64,000 bases of DNA from NCBI GenBank assembly GCA_013823855.1, contig PNMW01000046.1, positions 1 to 64,000 of the forward strand. The letters run 5' to 3'. The notes under the pieces were generated by a model. It was not told the DNA's origin, ran no database searches, and was given only the letters and a program-made list of their open reading frames with translations. This DNA comes from Lysobacteraceae bacterium (GTDB lineage: Bacteria > Pseudomonadota > Gammaproteobacteria > Nevskiales > Nevskiaceae). Below, piece after piece: positions 54,355-61,334 of the stretch (the stretch's first letter is position 1; every line of letters starts with the position of its first letter). The position numbers and the translations under genes were made by a program.

Positions 54355-54636
54355 ATGAGCAACCGTTTCCTCCGGTGGGCGGGCAGCTGGATCGAGGACA
54401 ACATCCTGCCCGGCGCCAATCCCGACATCGAAACCTACGCCGCGCGCGCGAAGCGGCTGATGGACAAGATGTTCGCCGAGGCCGAAGACGCCGGATTCAC
54501 CCGCGCGGAGATCGAAGAAGAACGCACCCGCCTTGCGCCGCAGGTGCTGGCCGCCGCGTCCGACAGCCGGGACTTCGATGTCAGCACCTATCACCTGAAG
54601 TCGCTGCTGGCGCAGGAGAATGAGGACGGCGATTGA
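54355..54636 (+). CDS. Small hypothetical protein, DUF768-like
   Basis: 93 residues, acidic and helical, no signal peptide. The pattern FLxxWxxxN, a run of alternating Ala/Leu helices and EIEEERTRL resembles DUF768 proteins, best known from rhizobia, but the match is by eye only. An AGG-type ribosome site precedes the ATG. It is flanked by non-coding stretches of 289 and 219 bp in which I see no gene. Confidence 0.6.
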   Translation: MSNRFLRWAGSWIEDNILPGANPDIETYAARAKRLMDKMFAEAEDAGFTRAEIEEERTRLAPQVLAAASDSRDFDVSTYHLKSLLAQENEDGD

Positions 54637-54855
54637 GGCTCGCAACCAGCGAGTTCGAGGTCGTGATGCAGCGCTCGCTCGACCCGCCATCGATTGCCTG
54701 ATGGCGTCAGTCATCCGCGGACAAGGTTTCCGGGTTTCTGGTGGCTGCGTCTCGGAAGGCTCGCTGCTCGCTGCAGCATTGCGAGGAATGCTGGCGGGCC
54801 CGCGTCGCGGGAGATCGTGCGGAAGACGCCCGCTGTCGAACTGCACGGCCCCCGA

Positions 54856-55437
54856 TCAGACGAGCTTGGCCGGAGCGGGTTCGCGACAGATCTGAAAGAC
54901 GGCGGCTGGAGGAAGGTTGGCCAGCGTCCAGCCGACAAAGCGCCCGTGAAGGCCGAAGCGTTCAAGAATCGCCCGGGGAACGGGGCAGCGCGGGCCGTAG
55001 GTGAACTGATAGAACGCCCCGCCCGGACGAAGATGTGTGAACGCGGCCTTCAGGATGCGTGCGACCTGCAAGGGCGGCATCGAAAGCAGAGGCAGGCCGC
55101 TGACGACCGCGCCCGCCTCCTTTCCATCGAACAGCTCGATGTCCCCGAGCCGGGCCGCGTCCATGCAGAGAACCCGGGTCGCCGGAAATGCTGCCCGCAG
55201 ACCATGCGCGAAGTTCGATCCGAACTCGACCAGGGCAAGTTGTTCCTGCGGAATGCCTCTTGCAATGAGTTGTCGCGTGAACACGCCGGTACCTGCGCCG
55301 AGCTCGATCACCGGCGCGTCATGGACAGAGACGCCGCGCGTGATCAGCGCGGCGAGCGCTTGGCTCGATGGGGCGATTGCAGCGACACGCCTCGGCGCAC
55401 TGACCCAGTTGCATAGAAAGCTGAGTTGTTCGTTCAT
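54856..55437 (-). CDS. SAM-dependent methyltransferase, phospholipid N-methyltransferase-like
   Basis: 193 residues. Motif I is VIELGAGTGVFT, followed by LALVEFGSNFAHGLR and VVSGLPLLSMPP. The N-terminus (FLCNWVSAPRRVAAIAPSSQALA) and the length match small PmtA-like phospholipid N-methyltransferases, which methylate phosphatidylethanolamine. Lipid specificity is inferred. It lies 35 bp downstream of the SDR gene and probably shares its TetR-controlled promoter. Confidence 0.8.
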   Translation of the reverse strand: MNEQLSFLCNWVSAPRRVAAIAPSSQALAALITRGVSVHDAPVIELGAGTGVFTRQLIARGIPQEQLALVEFGSNFAHGLRAAFPATRVLCMDAARLGDIELFDGKEAGAVVSGLPLLSMPPLQVARILKAAFTHLRPGGAFYQFTYGPRCPVPRAILERFGLHGRFVGWTLANLPPAAVFQICREPAPAKLV

Positions 55438-55472
55438 TGGATCACGGCCTCAGTCGAGGGACGGCCAGCGGA

Positions 55473-56441
55473 TCAGCGGGGATGGGTTGTTCGGCCGGCG
55501 GCGACGTTGGCGTCCTGTGCCTCGTCGACGGAAAAATGCCCGTGGGTCAGCCGTTCCGATTCCATCCACAGTCTTCCGGCGCTGCCGGTATCGAGCGCCT
55601 GTCGAGGCGCCTTGGCGACTGCGGGATAGCCTCGTGTCTCGGCAAGCTTGTCCGGACCGTAGTAGGCACCGCCTTGCGCCTGCGGCGACGTCGCGGCGAA
55701 CAACGTCGGCAGCGCGCCCTGCGGAGCCGGCTGGAAGAGAAACCACAAGACGCGCCGGACGAGGCCCACGGCGCTCCACGTGCCGGCGCCATTCGGCAAC
55801 AGGTCGGTGCGCGAAATGCCCGGGTGGGCTGCGATGCTCTGGATGCCCCAGCCCGCCGCATCGCTGCGGCGCTGCAATTCGAGGGCGAACATCAGGCAGG
55901 CCAGTTTCGACTGGCCATAGGCGACCATCGGCTGGTAGCTGCGCTCGGACTGCAGATCGTCGAAATGGATCGCAGCGCCACGAGCGGCCACGCTTGACAG
56001 CGTGACGACGCGCGGCCGACCGGCCTTGCGCAGCAGCGGCAGCAGTTGCGCCGTCAACGCGAAGTGGCCCAGGTGATTCGTGCCGAACTGCAGCTCGAAT
56101 CCGTCGGCGGTCATCCGGCGCTTCGGAGGCGTCATCACCCCCGCGTTGTTGATCAGCAGGTCGAGCTCGCCAATCGAGGCACGCAGCCGCTTGCCGAATG
56201 CCGCGATGGAATCCAGGCTGGCGAGATCCAGCGCCTCGAAGCGGACCGCCGCGTCGGGAACGATCTGGCGAATCTGATGGACTGCGGCTGCCCCTTTCGC
56301 CGCGCTTCGGCCGGCAATGATGACGTTCGCACCTGCGCGCGACAGCGCCAGCGCATCTTCAAACCCGAGGCCGCCAGTGCCCGTGACGACCGCCGTGCGG
56401 CCGCGTTGCGGGGGGATGTCGGAAGCGGTCCAGTTGGCCAT
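55473..56441 (-). CDS. Short-chain dehydrogenase, retinol/WW-oxidoreductase-like
   Basis: 322 residues. Cofactor loop TGTGGLG, then NNAGVM, catalytic Ser in VVTLSSVAA and YGQSK. The preference is probably NADP because of AGRS after the first strand. The TNHLGHFALTAQLLPLL segment is typical of the light-dependent protochlorophyllide reductase/retinol dehydrogenase branch. It is transcribed divergently from the TetR gene across a 105-bp gap with three operator-like repeats. Confidence 0.87.
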   Translation of the reverse strand: MANWTASDIPPQRGRTAVVTGTGGLGFEDALALSRAGANVIIAGRSAAKGAAAVHQIRQIVPDAAVRFEALDLASLDSIAAFGKRLRASIGELDLLINNAGVMTPPKRRMTADGFELQFGTNHLGHFALTAQLLPLLRKAGRPRVVTLSSVAARGAAIHFDDLQSERSYQPMVAYGQSKLACLMFALELQRRSDAAGWGIQSIAAHPGISRTDLLPNGAGTWSAVGLVRRVLWFLFQPAPQGALPTLFAATSPQAQGGAYYGPDKLAETRGYPAVAKAPRQALDTGSAGRLWMESERLTHGHFSVDEAQDANVAAGRTTHPR

Positions 56442-56473
56442 GGGCTTTGCCTTGCAGTGGGAAGAAACATAAA

Positions 56474-56525
56474 CTTAGTGCATTAATATCAACACCTAGT
56501 GCTAATAATATTGCACTTAGTGCAA
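56474..56525. promoter_or_regulatory. Triple TetR operator with exact 21-bp period
   Basis: Three copies of YTTAGTGCA-like sequence begin at 56474 (CTTAGTGCA), 56495 (CCTAGTGCT) and 56516 (CTTAGTGCA), spaced exactly 21 bp, two helical turns. The third is part of a perfect palindrome TTGCAC-TTA-GTGCAA at 56511-56525. The site fills the gap between the divergent SDR and TetR genes, so the regulator most likely represses both. Confidence 0.75.
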
Positions 56526-56546
56526 ATAAACAACAGGCCACCCGGA

Positions 56547-57158
56547 ATGACTGGAATCCCTTCCCGCGCAGGCATTGCTCCCGCAGAAGGCTTGCGGGAG
56601 CGCAAGCGTCGCGAAACACGTCAGCGCATCGCCGAAGTCGCGTTGCGCCTGTTCCTCACCGACGGTTACGACGGCACGACGCTGGACGCGATCGCGGCGG
56701 CAGCCGGCATCTCCCGCCGCACCTTCTTCTCGTACTTCAAATCGAAGGACGACATCATCCTGTTCGGACTGGATGCCGATTCGGCCATGCTGATTGCCGA
56801 TCTGCTGAAGACATCGCCCGATGTGGCGCCGCTCGATGCGGTTCGCGATGTGATGGTGAAGCGCATTGCGAGCTACACGACCGAGCAGATGATCGCGGTC
56901 GACAATCTGATGATGTCGAGCGAATCGCTGCTGGCGCGCAAGCAGACGCGCTACGCGGAACAGGAACAACTGCTCTTCAATGCCCTGTGCGAGGTCTGGC
57001 GGCAACCCGAGCGTCGTGCGGCGCTGCGCATGGTGGCCATGGTGTCCATCGGCGCGATGAGGGTCGCGCTTGCCGGATGGAGGGAGCAGACCGGCCAGCG
57101 AAAGCCGGCGGCCAAGTTCCTGCGGGACGCCTTCGACAGCCTGCGAACGGAGCTCTGA
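56547..57158 (+). CDS. TetR-family transcriptional regulator
   Basis: 203 residues. The helix-turn-helix RQRIAEVALRLFLTDGYDGTTLDAIAAAAGISRRTFFSYFKSKDDI has the classic TetR arrangement; the C-terminal ligand domain has no recognised signature. ATG at 56547 follows GGAA; an earlier in-frame codon would run into the operator repeats. Its target is probably the divergent SDR/methyltransferase pair. Confidence 0.9.
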   Translation: MTGIPSRAGIAPAEGLRERKRRETRQRIAEVALRLFLTDGYDGTTLDAIAAAAGISRRTFFSYFKSKDDIILFGLDADSAMLIADLLKTSPDVAPLDAVRDVMVKRIASYTTEQMIAVDNLMMSSESLLARKQTRYAEQEQLLFNALCEVWRQPERRAALRMVAMVSIGAMRVALAGWREQTGQRKPAAKFLRDAFDSLRTEL

Positions 57159-57423
57159 ACCCGTGTTGCCGCGCGAGCGCTGTCGAGACCGAACCGCCCG
57201 CCGATCGTCCGTGCGATCCGGCTTCAGGATCTGCGATCAGCTCGCAGGGCATCGCCTCGCGCTTTCGCTTCATGCGAGTCGACGCGATGCTCCGGCCGCC
57301 CTTCCTTGATTGTTTTCTTCAGCGGTTGAAGAAAGCGGGAAGCGATTCAGGCTTCCCGCGCGCGATAGCGCGAAATAGTTCGATGAGGTTGGTTGGCGAG
57401 GGCTGAGGAATTTAATCGAGCCT

Positions 57424-57466
57424 GGCCCGTTTAATTTGGGCCCGTTTAATTTGGCCCGTTTAATTC
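57424..57466. repeat. Three tandem copies of a 14-15-bp unit
   Basis: The unit GGCCCGTTTAATTT occurs three times in direct succession, the middle copy with one extra G and the last ending in C. It borders the cassette region and may mark an insertion or recombination scar, or replication slippage. Confidence 0.7.
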
Positions 57467-57551
57467 CTAATCGTGCAGTTTCCGAGGTGTTATCGTGCAT
57501 TTCTGCCGGATAACACGGCGAGTTATCCCGCGCTTTTGCAGCCTAACTGTA

Positions 57552-57558
57552 GTTAGCC
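57552..57558 (+). other. Integron-type core site opening cassette 1
   Basis: GTTAGCC lies seven bases before the first cassette gene. It is the exact reverse complement of GGCTAAC, the R'' box of the attC that closes the same cassette at 58099, as expected for a single excisable cassette. The preceding CAGCCTAACTGTA looks like the L' arm of an older attC with its paired AA bulge, but no matching left half is visible. Confidence 0.65.
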
Positions 57559-57564
57559 GCTAAC

Positions 57565-58104
57565 ATGACCACCGAGCAACTCATACTCGCGATTCTTTCT
57601 AGCTCCGTGCTTGGCGGAGCAATAGGGGCGTTCATCGCTGGCCGGTTTAACCTTAGCGTGAAGGACCGCGAGTATGAGAATGAGTACTACAAACTCGTCC
57701 TAGCGAAACGGATCGCGGCATACGAATCAATCCAGAAATTGGTCACCGGCCTAAAGACAGCCGTACTCGACGAAGACAAGCAGCCGTACCATCTCCTACT
57801 TTCGCGTGAAGACGGCCTACCCGAGGCGCACAAGCTGCTCTATGAAATTTCTTCTCAGGCTCTGTGGTTGAGCGATGACCTGTTTCTACAGACACGTGAT
57901 TTGGGGCGCCTTCTGTTCGGCGCGACTGATCGTGAAGGAGGCGCTGTGGTCTTCGCGAAGAAGCACTATCAGAAGTTCGCCACGTTCCGAGAAGAGATTG
58001 AACGCGTGCACATCCGTGACATGCTCTCCTTGCACAAGATCAGAAAGTTCCTCAAGGCCAAGAAGGTCGAGGGCGGGTTTAGCAATGTGCGGCTTGGCGG
58101 CTAA
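57565..58104 (+). CDS. Membrane-anchored hypothetical protein, cassette-borne
   Basis: 179 residues. One N-terminal membrane helix (residues ~6-26, with GGAIGAFIAGRF) precedes a soluble helical domain rich in Lys, Glu and Leu. No family is recognised. Codon and base use are clearly less GC-rich than in surrounding genes. The stop codon lies inside the R'' box of the attC, a normal arrangement in integron cassettes, and there is no ribosome site of note. Function unknown. Confidence 0.7.
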   Translation: MTTEQLILAILSSSVLGGAIGAFIAGRFNLSVKDREYENEYYKLVLAKRIAAYESIQKLVTGLKTAVLDEDKQPYHLLLSREDGLPEAHKLLYEISSQALWLSDDLFLQTRDLGRLLFGATDREGGAVVFAKKHYQKFATFREEIERVHIRDMLSLHKIRKFLKAKKVEGGFSNVRLGG

Positions 58105-58209
58105 CCGGTCGTTGGAGCGGACGCTCGCCAGCAAACCGCTATTGGGCCTAATTTCATTCTGGCCCAGTAGCGGCCAGCCGGCGCTCGCCGCTCAACTCCG
58201 ACGTTAGAG
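58099..58209 (+). other. attC recombination site (complete)
   Basis: R'' GGCTAAC (58099-58105) is followed by L'' GTTGGAGCGGAC (58111-58122). About 60 bases of central self-complementary sequence come next, then L' CCGCTCAACTCCGAC (58188-58202) and R' GTTAGAG (58203-58209). L'' and L' pair except for the extra bases in CTCAACTCC, the extrahelical feature of attC sites. Total length is about 111 bp. The recombination point is expected between G and TTAGAGC. Confidence 0.82.
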
Positions 58210-58219
58210 CTAAAGTTTC

Positions 58220-58768
58220 ATGGACCCGCAATCAGAGCGCTCCGAGGCCGTCGTGGACTTCTCAGTAGACAAGTGGATTTCAATATCGGACCTGCAAAAA
58301 TCCGTGCCGTCCTTGGAGCGCGCTGCTTGGATCGCCACTCTCACAAGGGGCACCGATGGCTATTTCATGCAGGACGGCGAGTTCTCGAAGGCCCTGTTCG
58401 GAGAAGCACTCGCGTGCTACGTCGGCGGTCACTTCATCGCCTCAATCGTTCTGGGGTTCTCATTAATCGAGCGATCATTGGCCGGACGGTTGAGCCATGT
58501 CGGGCCGGCGATGGCGAGCAAGGGTAAGAGCCAGGCCATCCTGGCGTCAGCGCTAAAGAAAGGTTGGCTAAGCCAAGAAGAGCACGACGAGCTAGATAGG
58601 ATTCGCGAGTTCCGCAATCCTGTCGCGCACTTTCGAGATCCGTTAGACGAGTCTCGGCCTGAGATTCGGGCAGTGCTTAACGCCAAGACAGGTCCCATGA
58701 TGCTGGAGGCAGACGCACGGACAGTGATGAGAGCAGCGCTCAATGTCGCCGGCAAGACGTCGCTCTAA
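58220..58768 (+). CDS. HEPN-like hypothetical protein, cassette-borne
   Basis: 182 residues, helical. The segment DELDRIREFRNPVAHFRDP contains RNPVAH, matching the R-x4-6-H motif of HEPN domains, many of which are RNases in toxin-antitoxin or defence systems; others (DUF4145-like) are less clear. No nucleotidyltransferase partner is present. Base composition is atypical for the window. Its stop lies in the R'' box of a second, truncated attC. Confidence 0.7.
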   Translation: MDPQSERSEAVVDFSVDKWISISDLQKSVPSLERAAWIATLTRGTDGYFMQDGEFSKALFGEALACYVGGHFIASIVLGFSLIERSLAGRLSHVGPAMASKGKSQAILASALKKGWLSQEEHDELDRIREFRNPVAHFRDPLDESRPEIRAVLNAKTGPMMLEADARTVMRAALNVAGKTSL

Positions 58769-58826
58769 CCAGCGGTTCAAGCCGACGGTCACGCCTCCCG
58801 GCAGTCGAGCAGCCGGAGGCGGCGTG
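58762..58826 (+). other. Truncated second attC
   Basis: GCTCTAAC (58762-58769) is the exact reverse complement of GTTAGAGC at 58203-58210, so the start and end of cassette 2 match. L'' GGTTCAAGCCGAC (58774-58786) and the central stem CACGCCTCCCGGC with GCCGGAGGCGGCGTG (to 58826) are present. The expected L' and R' (GTTRRRY) are not found, so the right half has been lost and the array ends here. Confidence 0.7.
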
Positions 58827-58915
58827 CTGTGGAGGAAATTAAAGGGGCCAAGTTGAATTTTGTTCGGTTGTGAAACTGCAGTAGCCCCGCAATGATCCGG
58901 CCATTCTTCCGAGCA

Positions 58916-59254
58916 TCACCCAACACGCAGCTCAGCACCCTCTGCAAGCAAAGCGACCACCAGCGTATTCATGCTCACGCCCTCCGTGCGGGCGCAAGAG
59001 GCAAGTCGAGCATGCAAGCTTTTGGGTACTCGGGCTATGAACTTCCCGGATTCACCACCGCCGGCAGGAGTGGGTAGCGGATCGCCGGCTTCTTCCGCCA
59101 CGACCAGCCAGGCACTCGCGGCTGCGCAACCATCCCTGACCGCTGCTTCTGGCGTTTCGCCGTCGCCCATGCAGCCGGGGAGGTCGGCAAAAGTGGCGAG
59201 CCAGCCGCCGCCGTCTTCGGAAGGTAGCGGACGCACTTCGATGAGGTATTGCAT
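58916..59254 (-). CDS. HicB-family antitoxin-like protein (solitary)
   Basis: 112 residues from the ATG at 59254; an upstream ATG at 59281 is possible. The HicB fold is shown by GGGWLATFADLPGCMGDGETPEAAVRDG. A ribbon-helix-helix-like C-terminal domain (RVPKSLHARLASCARTEGVSMNTLVVALL) can bind DNA. HicB antitoxins neutralise HicA mRNA interferases, but no hicA reading frame is visible on either side, so it may be orphaned after loss of its toxin. Confidence 0.8.
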   Translation of the reverse strand: MQYLIEVRPLPSEDGGGWLATFADLPGCMGDGETPEAAVRDGCAAASAWLVVAEEAGDPLPTPAGGGESGKFIARVPKSLHARLASCARTEGVSMNTLVVALLAEGAELRVG

Positions 59255-59451
59255 GGCATCGATCAAGGGGTGTTGTCTCATCGTCCGATTTTAACAAGGC
59301 GTAGGATGAGAGTCTGGCAGCGGACTTCTCTTTCCTGGCAACCCTGCGTCAGAAGGGCTCGCTTGAATAATTCCGAAAGCGCGATTGAAGGAGCCAGGTT
59401 CAAGCGTGCGGTTGCAAGTCGCCGATAACCCGCTCCATCGACGCTCCTTCA

Positions 59452-59489
59452 ACAAAAAAGCCACCCAATCTTCCGATCGGGCGGCTTTT
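59452..59489 (-). terminator. Intrinsic terminator of the Calvin-cycle operon
   Basis: On the minus strand AAGCCGCCCGATC pairs with GATTGGGTGGCTT (59458-59470 with 59475-59487, allowing G-T pairs) around GGAA and runs into TTTTT. It lies 27 bases past the fba stop. Confidence 0.88.
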
Positions 59490-59513
59490 CAAAACGAGCG
59501 GCAAGCGAATCGA

Positions 59514-60578
59514 TCAGTTCACGACCGGATCCAGCTCACCCTTGCTGTAACGCGTCGCCATCTTGTCGAGGTGCACGACCTTGACCTTCGACGCCTTGCC
59601 GGCGCTCTCGAACGCTTCGAAGCGCAGCTGGCAGATGTCCTTCGCCGCAGCGGTGGCGACCTTCAGGTAGCCGCGCGGATCGAATTCTTCCGGCTTGTCG
59701 CCCATGTAGCGGCGGATCGCACCGGTCATCGCCAGACGGATGTCGGTATCGATGTTGATCTTGCGCACGCCGTGCTTGATGCCTTCGCGGATTTCCTCGA
59801 CCGGCACGCCGTAGGTTTCCTTGATGTTGCCGCCGTACTTGCGAATGATCTCCAGCCATTCCTGCGGCACGCTGGACGAGCCGTGCATCACCAGGTGGGT
59901 GTTCGGGATGCGGGCGTGGATTTCCTTGATGCGGCTGATCGCCAGCACGTCGCCGGTCGGCGGACGGGTGAACTTGTAGGCGCCGTGGCTGGTGCCGATG
60001 GCGATGGCCAGCGCGTCGACGCCGGTGGCCTTGACGAATTCGGCCGCTTCGTTCGGGTCGGTCAGCAGCTGCGAATGGTCGAGCACGCCTTCGGCGCCGA
60101 CGCCGTCTTCCTCACCGGCGGTGCCGGTTTCCAGCGAGCCGAGGCAGCCGAGTTCGCCTTCGACCGAGACGCCGACGGCATGCGCCATCTCGACGACGCG
60201 GGCGGTGACGCGGACGTTGTAGTCGTAGTCGGCCGGGGTCTTCTGATCTTCCTTCAGCGAGCCGTCCATCATCACGGACGAGAAGCCGGAGCGGATCGAC
60301 GCCTGGCAGGACGCCGGGCTGGCGCCGTGGTCCTGGTGCATGCAGATCGGGATGTGCGGGTAGGACTCGATCGCCGCTTCGATCAGGTGGCGCAGGAACG
60401 GCTCGCCGGCGTACTTGCGAGCGCCGGCCGAGGCCTGAAGGATCACCGGGCTGTCGCAGGCATCGGCGGCCTGCATGATCGCGGAGACCTGCTCCATGTT
60501 GTTGACGTTGAAGGCGGGCAGGCCGTAGCCGTGCTCGGCCGCATGGTCCAGCAATTGGCGCAGGGAAATCAGTGCCAT
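59514..60578 (-). CDS. fba: Class II fructose-bisphosphate aldolase, Calvin-cycle subtype
   Basis: 354 residues. Zinc-site motifs [15 protein letters not shown] and VMHGSSS are intact. The long form with the C-terminal part [20 protein letters not shown] is the Calvin-cycle subtype (CbbA), which also cleaves sedoheptulose bisphosphate. It is last in the operon prk-tkt-gph-fba and is followed by a clear terminator. ATG at 60578 matches the family N-terminus. Confidence 0.94.
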   Translation of the reverse strand: MALISLRQLLDHAAEHGYGLPAFNVNNMEQVSAIMQAADACDSPVILQASAGARKYAGEPFLRHLIEAAIESYPHIPICMHQDHGASPASCQASIRSGFSSVMMDGSLKEDQKTPADYDYNVRVTARVVEMAHAVGVSVEGELGCLGSLETGTAGEEDGVGAEGVLDHSQLLTDPNEAAEFVKATGVDALAIAIGTSHGAYKFTRPPTGDVLAISRIKEIHARIPNTHLVMHGSSSVPQEWLEIIRKYGGNIKETYGVPVEEIREGIKHGVRKINIDTDIRLAMTGAIRRYMGDKPEEFDPRGYLKVATAAAKDICQLRFEAFESAGKASKVKVVHLDKMATRYSKGELDPVVN

Positions 60579-60597
60579 GAATTCGGTCTCTGAGGGT

Positions 60598-61329
60598 CTA
60601 ATGAGGGGCGGACGCTTGTCCGCCTGCAAGGGTAACCGACGCCGACACCGTGCCGGAACAGGCAAGTGCGACTTCGGTCAGGGTCAGGATTACCCGGTCG
60701 GCGCCGGCATGCTCGGCCGGCTGACCGCCGTTGTAGCCGTACGGCACCATCCAGACCGGTACGCCGGCGTTGCGCGCGCAGGCCACGTCGATCGACGAGT
60801 CGCCGACCATCAGGGTGCGCGCCGGCGCGGAGCCGAATTTTTCCAGCGCGTACAGGATCGGCGCGGCGTCCGGCTTCTTCCGGGCCAAGGTGTCACCGCA
60901 GACCAGCAGGTCGATCAGGGCCGGCAGCGGGCCGCCGTCGAGCAGCTGTTCGACGAAGCGGGTTTCCTTGTTCGACACGATCGCGCACTTGATGCCGAGG
61001 GCGCGCAGCGTGGTCAGGGTCGACACCGTGTCGGCGAACGGCCGGCTTTGCGGCGCCAGTCGTTCGTAGTGATGCTCGAAGCGGACCAGCGCGGCGTCGA
61101 GGTCGGCATCGCGCCGGGTGGCCGTGGTGCCGGGTGGCGCCACCGTGTCGTAGGCCTTGGCGATCGTCTGGCGCACGCCGTGGCCGATGAAGAAGCGCAC
61201 GGCAGTGATGTCGACCGGTGGCAGCCCCTGTTCGGCGATCGCCAGGCTGACCGCCGCGCCGATCTCCGGCGCGGTTTCGAGCAGCGTGCCGTCAAGGTCG
61301 AACAGCACGGCGTCGAAGGGGCGGCTCAT
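60598..61329 (-). CDS. gph: Phosphoglycolate phosphatase (HAD family)
   Basis: 243 residues. HAD motif I LFDLDGTL, motif II Ser in IVSNKE, Lys in ARKKPD and motif IV VGDSSID are present, with the helical cap of phosphoglycolate phosphatases. It removes 2-phosphoglycolate made by RuBisCO oxygenation (CbbZ role). It starts five bases after the end of tkt and lies 19 bases from fba. Confidence 0.93.
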   Translation of the reverse strand: MSRPFDAVLFDLDGTLLETAPEIGAAVSLAIAEQGLPPVDITAVRFFIGHGVRQTIAKAYDTVAPPGTTATRRDADLDAALVRFEHHYERLAPQSRPFADTVSTLTTLRALGIKCAIVSNKETRFVEQLLDGGPLPALIDLLVCGDTLARKKPDAAPILYALEKFGSAPARTLMVGDSSIDVACARNAGVPVWMVPYGYNGGQPAEHAGADRVILTLTEVALACSGTVSASVTLAGGQASAPH

Positions 61330-61334
61330 CGGCG

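Larger units (their letters stand above)
57159..57564. other. 406-bp gap between TetR gene and the cassette region
   Basis: No gene is supported. Two hairpins occur in a row: TTTCTTCA/TGAAGAAA (57314-57334) and GCGGGAAGC/GCTTCCCGC (57335-57359). The second is followed on the minus strand by a T-rich run and could terminate leftward transcription. Three tandem repeats follow at 57424-57466, then a possible attC 3' remnant leading to the core site at 57552. GC content drops visibly from about 57400. Confidence 0.55.

Noticed and set aside
57424-57466. Tandem repeats as a CRISPR remnant
   Set aside because: The units abut directly without spacers and no cas gene is near.
59255-59513. hicA toxin gene next to hicB
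   Set aside because: Reading the minus strand upstream of hicB gave no frame with the HicA GSHH-type motif.
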